Shown here piece after piece: positions 1-6,697 of a stretch of DNA of 10,538 bases. Position numbers and translations under genes: made by a program. The notes under the pieces are model-generated. The model ran no database searches and was not told the origin of the DNA. It saw nothing but the letters and a program-made list of their open reading frames with translations. The stretch is from Isohypsibius dastychi (Eukaryota; Tardigrada; Eutardigrada; Parachela; Isohypsibiidae): assembly GCA_034696485.1 (NCBI GenBank), contig JAQIWT010001505.1:1-10538 (forward strand). The letters are read 5' to 3'. Positions within the stretch are counted from its first letter, which is position 1. Each line of letters starts with the position of its first letter.

Positions 1-17
1 CTCTTCGTGTTTTTTAG

Positions 18-901
18 ATGGGCGTATTGCGATTTACCGGACAGTGTCCTTCATGATCTTCTTCCGGGTCCGGTTACCTTGATTTTCAAGAGGAAGCCAG
101 CTTTGAACCCGGAACTTAACCGTGGAGTTGACTCTATTGGAATTCGGATACCGGAAAGTGCGTTTATCCAGCTGCTTGCGAAAACATGTGATCAACCGAT
201 CGCCCTCACTTCGGCAAACACGAGTGGACGGACTAGTTCTCTTTCTATTCAGGTACTCTTTGGTCATTTTTCCTTCTAGCGAATTTTTCCGAGATTTCTG
301 TATCCTGAAGGATTTTCAAGAATTATGGCCGAGACTTGATCTGATTATTGACGGTGGCGTTCTGGACCAGGACAAGGAACGGCTGGGATCCACAGTTATT
401 GATTTAACGGTCGCCGGGAAATATTCCGTTGTCCGCCAGGGCTGGTAAATTCGAATTCCAGATCTTGTTCCAGATGGCTTTGATCCCTTTTGACCTTTCC
501 TTTTTTGAAGTGCTCTGGAATCAACGACGAAAAAACTGGAAAAGCACGGCTTGGTTTCCTCCTCCCCAGCAACTTCCGGCGATGGGATTTCTCCGCTCAA
601 CGCCAAATCCAAACCGAAAATCGCGCTTGCTCGCCTTCCGGCGTTCAAATGTTACCAGTGCCATATCTGTCCGTTTTTCTCAGCTTCGAAGGATGACTTC
701 ATATCGCACCTCAAAAGTGATGTTCACAAAAGACGCTCAAATGGGAAGAAGATCGCTTGTTTTTCTGGAACATGCATGTTTATGAGCAGCAAGCCGGATA
801 AGGTTTTCCAGCATCTGAGCAAGCACGACTTCCATTTCGAGGAGACCAACTCACCTGCTTGTATTTTGAACATTAAACCTCGTTCGAATCTGACTGTCTG
901 A
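18..901 (+). CDS. YRDC: YRDC/Sua5 threonylcarbamoyl-AMP synthase with C-terminal zinc-finger pair (5' end outside window)
   Basis: YRDC/Sua5 enzymes make threonylcarbamoyl-AMP from threonine, bicarbonate and ATP, the first step of t6A37 tRNA modification. Exons are 18-252, 311-444 and 511-901. Introns are 58 and 66 bp, and both junctions keep frame (phase 0, then phase 2 rebuilding a TGT Cys). Family motifs seen are DLLPGPVTL, VGIRIP-like SIGIRIPE, ALTSANTSG, LIIDGG, RLGSTVIDL-like LGSTVIDL and the C-terminal CALESTTKKLEKHGL. That last motif matches the end of animal YRDC and appears only after the second intron is removed. Animal YRDC normally stops shortly after this point. Here the same exon continues about 110 residues through a linker (SSSPATSGDGISPLNAKSKP) into finger A (C-x2-C-x12-H-x5-H), finger B (C-x4-C-x12-H-x3-H-x2-H) and a CILN tail, then TGA at 899-901. 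The window shows 252 residues; the N-terminus lies upstream. The enzyme identity is firm. The role of the fingers is unknown; RNA, DNA or protein binding are all possible. Confidence 0.93.
649..880 (+). other. Two-finger C2H2-like module in the YRDC tail
   Basis: Two Cys/His clusters are read in the last exon. Finger A begins at CHIC and has the form C-x2-C-x12-H-x5-H, the longer His spacing known from U1-/matrin-type fingers. A 10-residue linker leads to finger B, C-x4-C-x12-H-x3-H, with a third His two residues later. Eight residues further on is C-I-L-N. The same order and spacing occur in the minus-strand gene at 1535-3173. No function can be assigned from sequence alone. Confidence 0.85.
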
Positions 902-994
902 ATTTTTTTCCGGTACGGCGGATGTTGGAAAGATTGTTCAGTTTGATCGGTGCTAATATTTCTGGCCGTTTTTTTGTATTGGACTCATTCAGTA

Positions 995-1000
995 TTTATT
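995..1000 (-). promoter_or_regulatory. Candidate poly(A) signal for the minus-strand winged-helix gene
   Basis: TTTATT on the plus strand gives AATAAA on the minus strand, about 535 bases after the stop at 1535. It lies beyond the plus-strand signal at 1153, so use of both would make the two convergent 3' ends overlap. A nearer non-canonical signal cannot be excluded. Confidence 0.3.
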
Positions 1001-1152
1001 GTAAGTTCAGATTTGTCTAAAATAGTCGTCGAAACGCCTTGCTGACACTGAGTTTGTATTTTTTGACTCGTGTATTTTCCTTTTCAGGACTTACCCTACC
1101 TACCTTAGGTGGTACTGGTAGTGTAGTTTTCGATGGTTTTCATGGAGCTGAC

Positions 1153-1158
1153 AATAAA
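1153..1158 (+). promoter_or_regulatory. Probable poly(A) signal of the YRDC-fusion gene
   Basis: AATAAA lies about 250 bases after the TGA at 899-901, the first canonical hexamer downstream on this strand. It sits in the loop of an imperfect inverted repeat (1110-1122 with 1198-1211). Confidence 0.55.
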
Positions 1159-1393
1159 GTTTTTGGAAGCGCTGAAAAGTACATGGGTTGAAGTTGAACT
1201 ACCAAGTACCAGTAGACCTATTTGAAAACCAAAGCATCACTGACGGAATTTTTCTCGAAGATAACCAATCCAAAACTCGTTCAAAAAACAGAAACCAAAT
1301 AAGACAAAAAATTATTCGCATATTGCGGACCAATCAACATTGAAACAAAAACTGTAACAAACGAACCTCATGTACGGTACGTAAAACGGCAGC

Positions 1394-1425
1394 GCCATCA
1401 TGCCGCATGATTCATGCGGCGTGGC
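1394..1425. repeat. Strong hairpin/inverted repeat downstream of the winged-helix gene
   Basis: The perfect core is GCCGCATGA (1402-1410), one base, then TCATGCGGC (1412-1420). Beyond a short bulge the arms extend with GCCA (1394-1397) against TGGC (1422-1425). It lies 110-140 bases past the stop of the minus-strand gene, so it would be in that gene's 3' UTR. Confidence 0.7.
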
Positions 1426-1534
1426 AAATGCTGCAACAAAGTGGAAGAAAAAAATAGAACAAACACAGTCTGATGCAAATGCAGTGAAAAAACCAGCAGA
1501 AGTCGGGATTTGATGCCGACCGGAAGTACTCGTC

Positions 1535-3173
1535 TTACTGGTCAGCAGCCTTTGTGGCAGCGCTGGGGAGTCCTCCGAAGTTCAACATGCATGAAGGTCG
1601 GAATCCGTCTGCTTCATGACAAGCATGTTTGGTCAAATGGCCGAGAACTCGATCGCGCTGACGCGAACGAAATCGGCAGGAAGAGCAATAGACGATCTTG
1701 TCTTTGGTTTTTTCCAAATGGGCTTTTCCGCCAACGTGTTTGATGAAGTCTCGCTGAGTGGTGCAGAAGACTTTGCAGCACCAACACTGAAACAAATGAA
1801 GTTCGCTGGCGGTTTCCGGTTGCGCCAACTGACCAGATGGCTCTTCGAATTCTTTCTTGACCTCCAACATTCCGTAATCCTCGTTGTCGTCTTCTTCCTT
1901 TACGATTTTCTTTCCAGATCCTTTCGGGCGACCAACTTTGTTTGGCGAAGTTTCCGACGGTGGCGTTTCCGCTTCGATGGCAAAATCGTCCATAGATGGT
2001 TCACCGCCCGGAATCGGCTTAAATGTAACGACGGAATAGTGAACTGGCTTGTAGCGCTCATTGACAAGAACCAGATCGCCTTTTTGAACTAGGTGCTCCA
2101 AACCCTTTGCGATCAATGATGGAAGATCCGGTGTTTTGATTCTGAAACATTCAGGGCAATTCAATATGAGGCTGAATATTCAATAATTGTTCGAATTAGC
2201 AAATAGAAATCATTGCGAACCGGAAACAATCAAACATTTTTCCAATTTATTCCAAGTTCCAACTCTTCTGTAACAGAAGAATTCACTTTTATTCTATTTC
2301 ATTAAATTCCAGATTTCTTTCGGCTTCATGCAAACTGCTAATTAGAATACTTACCGTACGCATTAAAGCGTACCTAAGCTAAAAATCAGTGGGGTAAACA
2401 AAATGATGAAAAAAATAATCAAACTGAATGAAATATGTAACGGTACATGGTCAAGCAATTTACGTACGTAAACAGGAAAGTCAACATCCAACTAGAATCA
2501 AAGGAAACGAAACCGAATGGAACACTACAATCAGCAAAAAGTGAAAACTCATTTTCTGAAAGCTAGGAAAGACCGAGTTAATTCAAATCCCAGCTACTGC
2601 TGCAAACGGATCCGAAATTCTTTGCCGGTAATGTAATTTAACCCAACTGCGATCTGATTAACCGAATTTTAGCAGAACAACCATCAAGTCGCCAAAGCCA
2701 ATTACAAGAATTTGTTAATTAACAAATTTGTTCATCTGAAATTCTCAAATTTATTTTCAATAATTAAGTAGGTAAATTCTGGAAACTCACGTGAATGAGT
2801 AGCGCACGTAGTTGAGCACTACGGTCTGACGACTACCATCCGGATCGCCTATTTCTCGAACAGCAGCTTTGGCAGCACGTCTCGCCTCGGCTGGATTCAT
2901 AACAGAAAATTTGCGCAGTGCTTTCAATGCTTCGGGATCTTTGTAACACTGCAGCCCTTTCGTCCACACAGTCAACAGCTGGCCTCGTCTCAATGCACTA
3001 TCCAGCACTTCTCGCAATCCGATAACATCACTGATGTTGTGATGCGTTTTCAGACATTGCGCGATGCGATCAAATCCTGGCCGTTGTTTCTGATTCTTGA
3101 TTTTCTTGATGGCTTCTTTCACTTGATCCAACACATGCTCGCCAGGCAGAGATTTGTCGTCTTCATTCATCAT
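1535..3173 (-). CDS. SAMD1/KAT6-like winged-helix and H15-like chromatin protein with two zinc fingers
   Basis: Exons (minus) are 3173-2791 and 2141-1535, joined across a 649-bp intron with donor GTGAGT and acceptor TTTCAG; the split ACA codon keeps frame. The product is 329 residues from the Met at 3173. Residues about 12-80 (QVKEAIKKIKNQKQRP ... KGLQCYKDP) closely resemble the first winged helix of KAT6A/KAT6B and the SAMD1 family, which binds unmethylated CpG DNA. Residues about 95-165 (GSRQTVVLNYV ... YKPVHYSVV) fit an H15/linker-histone-like fold in the same order as in KAT6. VGRPKGSGKK at 197-206 is AT-hook-like. Fingers at 247-300 (C-x2-C-x12-H-x5-H and C-x2-C-x12-H-x3-H-x2-H) end in CMLN. 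No PHD or MYST acetyltransferase domain follows. A nuclear DNA-binding role is inferred. The start is uncertain: an acceptor lies at 3181-3180, and a phase-0 upstream exon (3505-3353, donor GTACGT) could add 53 residues. Confidence 0.82.
1581..1797 (-). other. Two-finger module in the winged-helix gene, homologous to the YRDC tail
   Basis: Residues about 245-315 of the minus-strand product carry CWCC...H.....H, a 10-residue linker, CSSC...H...H..H, then eight residues and C-M-L-N. The spacing matches the YRDC tail ligand for ligand except for one Cys pair (x2 here, x4 there). Shared non-ligand residues include DFI before the first His, H-L-x-K-H in finger B and L-N at the end. Confidence 0.85.
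2459..2472. repeat. 14-bp perfect palindrome TTTACGTACGTAAA
   Basis: This self-complementary sequence lies in the long intron. Related CGTAC-containing inverted sequences occur at 2356-2373 (GTACGC, 6-base spacer, GCGTAC) and, outside the intron, near 1372-1385. Confidence 0.75.
2709..2728. repeat. 20-bp perfect palindrome
   Basis: The sequence AATTTGTTAATTAACAAATT equals its own reverse complement and is centred on TTAATTAA, about 60 bases inside the intron donor side. Confidence 0.85.
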
Positions 3174-3400
3174 GCCGCTCTGAAACAAAGCAAATCCACG
3201 TCAGATGGTAACTCACAGAACACCACGCACTCTGTTTATCGTACAGTTCTGGACGACGTCCGATTTCAGATCAAGCAACGACACACAACTGATTTCTGCA
3301 CGTTTGAAATAGTGATGAGTATGAAAGATCGGGTTTACAAAGCAGAACGTACCAGGGAAAAAGCAATTTTGTCCTTCGGTGAAAAGTCCAGACAAGCACA

Positions 3401-3475
3401 ATGGCCGAGCGACTGTATGAGATCAGAAGCTTGGAAGCAGAAGTGAAGCGGACGCGTGTGAAATCGCTGGAATGA
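3401..3475 (+). CDS. Candidate 24-codon small ORF
   Basis: ATG (context CACAATGG) opens a frame reading MAERLYEIRSLEAEVKRTRV then KSLE and TGA. The composition is charged and helical and looks coding-like rather than random. It is too short to judge and overlaps, antisense, a possible upstream exon of the winged-helix gene. It could be a small peptide, a first exon, a uORF or chance. Confidence 0.2.
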   Translation: MAERLYEIRSLEAEVKRTRVKSLE

Positions 3476-4005
3476 AATGATCGGCCGGGCGCCTGCTCTC
3501 TTCATCGCGGGCGATAAAATGTGCAGCTACAGGGATGCTCCATCTAGCGCTCGGAAATTTCTTGGAATGTTCAGTGATATTTCCTTGTTTATTTCAAAGA
3601 TTCTATTTTCACTGTGCTGGCACAATATTTTGGACGTGCACTGCAACGTGACAGCATTCTAACGGGTAGACCAGGTCGCGGGGACAAAACTTTTCTTTCG
3701 ATATTACGAAATGCGGTATTTCGGGGCTTTATAATATATTCCCTGTATTCCGACGTATGCGGCTGCCCTGTGCGCCGCAACCCGATATCGTCTTCACACA
3801 AAGCCGAGGCAAAGTTCGTTTTTTTGCAGCTCTCGATTTCAGATTATTTCGTTACGAAACTCTTCGGCGGAAGAATTTTTTTCCTAGCCATTTTTGACAA
3901 TAAAGTCGGTCGTTATGCCGGGCCGTGAAAAATCGATTTGGATCAATCAATCACTCATCATGAGTCATGAATGAAAACACGGCCGACCCCATGACATCAA
4001 AATGC

Positions 4006-4061
4006 ATGCCAGACCCCTAATGGTAGCGGAACTGGTAGCCTACAGGCGTAGGGGCTGGCAT
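4006..4061. repeat. Imperfect inverted repeat upstream of the DCTN3-like gene
   Basis: ATGCCAGACCCCTAA (4006-4020) pairs with GTAGGGGCTGGCAT (4048-4061) with one unpaired base and one mismatch at the inner end. The intervening 27 bases contain two TGGTAG copies. It lies about 170 bases before the start codon. Confidence 0.55.
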
Positions 4062-4233
4062 GTAGGGTACTAACTACTGTACCACTGTTTTGGTTTTCAG
4101 TTCACAATCACAATTCATCCAATTTCCAATCCACATCTTGTGTCGTGTTTGCGTGCTTGTTTGTGCCGCGAAAATAATCTGGACCAGAATCTGTGTCGGT
4201 ATTTTTTGGACATAAAAATCTGTGTGTTTCACC

Positions 4234-5263
4234 ATGGACGACAGTTCAAGGAGACTGGAGGCACGTCTGAATCAGCTGGAGAATGTTATGGACGCCAAAA
4301 ACAACTCGGTTCAGGATCTGGCAAAAGTACATTTTCGAATCGAGCTTTTCGCTTCATTTGACCAGATGCATGTTACTTGATATGTTGGGTTGCGTAGGTT
4401 GTCAGAGAGCTTCTGGAGTTGAGGGACACTTTCTACTCAAAATTAGAATCGCGACCGGCCATCAAAGAAGGAATCACAAAATGTAATTTTTCATTTTTTG
4501 CTTTACAGGAATAATTGTTTTTGATCTGCTTAATCGAAAATGCATTGCAGATCAGAAGCTCCTGCAGCTTGCAGACGAGAATGAGGGGATTTCCAACTGG
4601 ACTACGGCGGCTCGAAAAGAGAGGCTTCTCCAAGGTTTGTAGTTCAACTTATTTAGGAAAACGTTCGTTCCCACTTTCCGTCCGAAGACTGATGTTCCCT
4701 CAACGGATTCGTTTTCGTGATAATCGAAATAAAAGATGATTGGAAATGAGTAAACTGATGAACTGCTTTCTTTTCAGAACTTCCTCAACTTCAGGATCAA
4801 AAGATTTCGGAGCAAATAGAAGGGTTCAATCAGCTCAAGTCATTCCTCGATAAACCATTCTCAGATAGTAAGTTAAGATGTGTAATAACTGCAGCAGTAA
4901 TATTTTCAGAACAATAACTGCAGCAGCGTGAGTGGTACCGACTTTCACCCGCTTGAATGAGAAGATCCTGGCGCGACTTGAAGAAATAATAGTTGCTTTG
5001 GATTTGTAACAAATTTTTTCTTTTTTCGCAGACTTGTTTCCTCTTATTGAAAAACGACGACAGACGGATGCTGAACTGAGGGCTTTGCTCGAAAAAGTTG
5101 GTCGAGCTTCAGATGGCCATGATCTCCTTGTGGAATCTCAAGATGAACTGGTAACATATATTCCATGATTCATTATTATTCCCTGTTTTAAGAATTTCTT
5201 TTCTAGATCGTGGCTGCTGAGAGGAAACTTATGGATCTTGATTCTTCGCTGGATAAACAATGA
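4234..5263 (+). CDS. DCTN3: Probable dynactin subunit 3 (p24), all-helical coiled-coil protein
   Basis: Six exons are reconstructed: 4234-4326, 4398-4482, 4551-4634, 4778-4867, 5032-5150 and 5207-5263. Introns are 71, 68, 143, 164 and 56 bp, all GT-AG and frame-consistent. The total is 175 residues ending at TGA 5261-5263; human p24 is close to this length. The N-terminus RRLEARLNQLENVM is a short coiled coil like the family's opening. The middle region from YQKLLQLADE to FNQLKSFLD aligns without gaps, as I recall it, with the conserved p24 segment, though identity is low. The rest is charged helix, with no membrane segment or signal peptide. DCTN3 belongs to the dynactin shoulder, the cofactor of cytoplasmic dynein. 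Start context is CACCATGG. The exon model is well supported. The name is probable, not certain; another small coiled-coil subunit remains possible. Confidence 0.7.
4884..4926 (+). repeat. 14-bp direct repeat in intron 4 of the DCTN3-like gene
   Basis: AATAACTGCAGCAG occurs at 4884-4897 and again at 4913-4926. The second copy directly follows an unused acceptor-like ATTTTCAG. Using that acceptor would meet an in-frame TAA. Confidence 0.6.
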
Positions 5264-5430
5264 TGTGTTTTTCTTTTCGAACTTTACGAATACAGTGGCC
5301 GGATATCATGATTTTACATGGAAACTCGCTTTGGTGCCGTTAGTTCCTGTTTTGACTTGGTACACCATGTAGAAGAAAGAAAATTTGAAGAAAGATTTAA
5401 CATTGAGGTATGATCGATGAAGTCCTAACA

Positions 5431-5436
5431 ATTAAA
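5431..5436 (+). promoter_or_regulatory. Candidate poly(A) signal (ATTAAA) of the DCTN3-like gene
   Basis: This is the commonest variant hexamer, 168 bases after the stop at 5261-5263 and before the poly-G tract. Confidence 0.4.
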
Positions 5437-5497
5437 TAACGAGAGTTCATTTGAGGTTTTATTAGGGGAGAACTTCTCGGAGAAGGCCTACTATTGA

Positions 5498-5507
5498 GGG
5501 GGGGGGG
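5498..5507 (+). repeat. Poly-G tract (10 G)
   Basis: An uninterrupted run of ten G lies in the intergenic stretch upstream of UTP23. A longer tract lies at 8119-8131 upstream of the DHX30 gene. Confidence 0.9.
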
Positions 5508-5694
5508 TTCAGTTTGGTTACTAGCGGGGTGGTATCTAGTAGATTCTATCATGGTAAAGGGTGTACAGTGGCTTCTGTGTTCGTTTTACGAAGCTGTATC
5601 AGATTTCAATTCTGTTTTTTCCTGAGTTTCCTGAAACTGCGAACCTCTGTTCCTCCAGAGCATTTGTTTTGCAATTCACTTATAGTTCTAGAAA

Positions 5695-6590
5695 ATGCGT
5701 GTCAAAAGATTCAAGAAGGCGCAGAAAGTCCTGTCGTTCTACGAAGCGAATTTTGGCTTCAAAGAACCTTACGAAATTATTGTTGATGGTACCTTCAGTT
5801 TGATGGCTCTTAGAAGAAAGATCAACATCGCGGAACAGCTGCCAAAATATCTGGATTCAGAATGTGTGCTTTCAACTACTGGATGCTGCTTGAAAGAAAC
5901 GGAGAATCTCGGTAGGTGATTTTTGGTGTTTTCTGGCTTCAGCAGTTCACCGTATTATTCCAGGTCCCGAACTCCATGGAGCTTTATGTGTTTTACGGCA
6001 ATACAAGGCCATTTCTTGTGGCCACAAAGAAAAGCCATTACCTGCGAGCGCATGTATTCACATGCTCACCAAGAAGGGAAATCCCGAAAAATATTTCGTT
6101 GCCACTCAGGTTAGGAACAACAAAAAATTTTAGCTTTTTTTTCGCAAGGGTAACCCTGACTAATCTTCAGGACCAGGAGCTTCAGGACAAGCTATCGAAA
6201 CAGCCATCCATTCCCTTGATATATCTTCATCACCAATCCATAACTCTCGTTAAGCCGTCAGCGAAAGCGGAAATTGTTGCCAAAGATGCCCAGGCGGAAA
6301 AGGCTGGCCTTTCTGCCTACGAGAAAGAAGTATTGACCTCGCTGAAAAAGAAAGAATTCGGCGAAATTCCCACCCCTGTCCCTCGGAAGAAAAAGCGTGG
6401 ACCCAAACAACCGAACCCTCTTTCATGCAAGAAATCGAAGAAGCTGCCAAGTGGAGTACAAAGAAAAACTGAGATGAAACCCGATGCCGGAAAATCAAGA
6501 AGGCGGCATAAACGCTTGAAGATTCCGGACGAACTGAAGGCAATCCATGAAAAATTAGTCAAGGCTCAAGAAAATGACCAGTTGGTATAG
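5695..6590 (+). CDS. UTP23: UTP23, small-subunit processome PIN-like protein
   Basis: Exons are 5695-5911, 5964-6109 and 6171-6590. Introns are 52 and 61 bp, frame-consistent, giving 260 residues (human about 249). UTP23 is a nucleolar factor of the SSU processome needed for early 18S rRNA processing and associated with the snR30/U17 snoRNA. Family landmarks are MRVKRFKKAQKVLSFYEANF, the PIN-opening VDGTF (residues 30-34), LPKYL, the GNPEKYFVATQDQEL stretch (111-125) and the conserved basic-tail motif NPLSC. The tail from residue about 165 is Lys/Arg-rich, as expected for a nucleolar protein. The zinc-ligand region has C91, H93 and C103, but Tyr86 where the family's first Cys is expected; Cys81 is nearby. 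The start ATG matches the family N-terminus. It is convergent with POLR1F, with 107 bases between stops. Confidence 0.95.
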
Positions 6591-6654
6591 TCAGTGACCT
6601 GGTTTATCGGACTTACAAAATGGAAAATTTCCAGCTGAGAATATCTTTTTTCTG

Positions 6655-6660
6655 AATAAA
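6655..6660 (+). promoter_or_regulatory. Poly(A) signal of UTP23
   Basis: AATAAA lies 64 bases after the UTP23 stop and only 37 bases before the POLR1F stop codon on the other strand. Cleavage 10-30 bases downstream would bring the two transcripts to near contact or overlap. Confidence 0.65.
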
Positions 6661-6697
6661 TTGATACATGCGGAATTTTCGGTAGAGGTTGATCAAT

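Larger units (their letters stand above)
902..1534. other. Convergent intergenic region / 3' UTRs
   Basis: No convincing coding exon is visible in this stretch between the two convergent stops. It holds a plus-strand AATAAA (1153), a minus-strand AATAAA (995-1000), an imperfect inverted repeat around the former, an A-rich stretch at about 1250-1370, and a strong GC-rich hairpin at 1394-1425. Short open frames here have no coding character. Confidence 0.6.
2142..2790 (-). other. Long intron of the winged-helix gene, rich in palindromes
   Basis: This 649-bp AT-rich intron is far longer than the others here (52-164 bp). It contains no credible exon. It carries several perfect inverted repeats: 2264-2280, 2356-2373, 2459-2472 and 2709-2728. 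No transposon ends or long repeats are seen. Confidence 0.7.
3174..4233. promoter_or_regulatory. Divergent upstream region between the winged-helix gene and the DCTN3-like gene
   Basis: About 1.06 kb separates the two start codons, and it must hold both promoters. A GC-rich, CpG-containing patch lies near 3440-3530. A short plus-strand reading frame (3401-3475) and an isolated plus-strand AATAAA at about 3900 could mark an extra small transcript. TGAGTCA (an AP-1-like site) is at 3961. An inverted repeat is at 4006-4061. No TATA box can be placed with confidence, and the open frames between 3480 and 3930 look non-coding. Confidence 0.5.
5264..5694 (+). other. DCTN3-like 3' UTR and UTP23 upstream region
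   Basis: No exon is supported here. ATTAAA at 5431-5436 is a candidate poly(A) signal for the upstream gene. A run of ten G lies at 5498-5507, about 190 bases before the UTP23 start. Overlapping open frames after 5514 are out of frame with UTP23 and show no coding pattern. Confidence 0.5.

Noticed and set aside
122-448. YRDC ending at the TAA at 446-448 (RQGW stop)
   Set aside because: That TAA lies inside a GTAAAT splice donor. Removing 445-510 restores the conserved CALESTT motif in frame, so the stop is intronic.
1616-2092. 158-codon plus-strand open frame
   Set aside because: It is the antisense shadow of the winged-helix gene's second exon, which has domain support.
1535-3173. Calling this gene KAT6A/KAT6B
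   Set aside because: Only the N-terminal domain order matches; PHD fingers and the MYST domain are absent and a stop follows the zinc fingers.
3614-3928. 104-codon plus-strand frame in the divergent region
   Set aside because: It shows no domain, no family resemblance and mixed low-quality composition; no splice sites link it to a credible exon.
4501-4550. Acceptor CTTTACAG at 4501-4508 for DCTN3-like exon 3
   Set aside because: Joining there creates an immediate TGA; the acceptor at 4549-4550 keeps the frame open and gives YQKLLQLADE.
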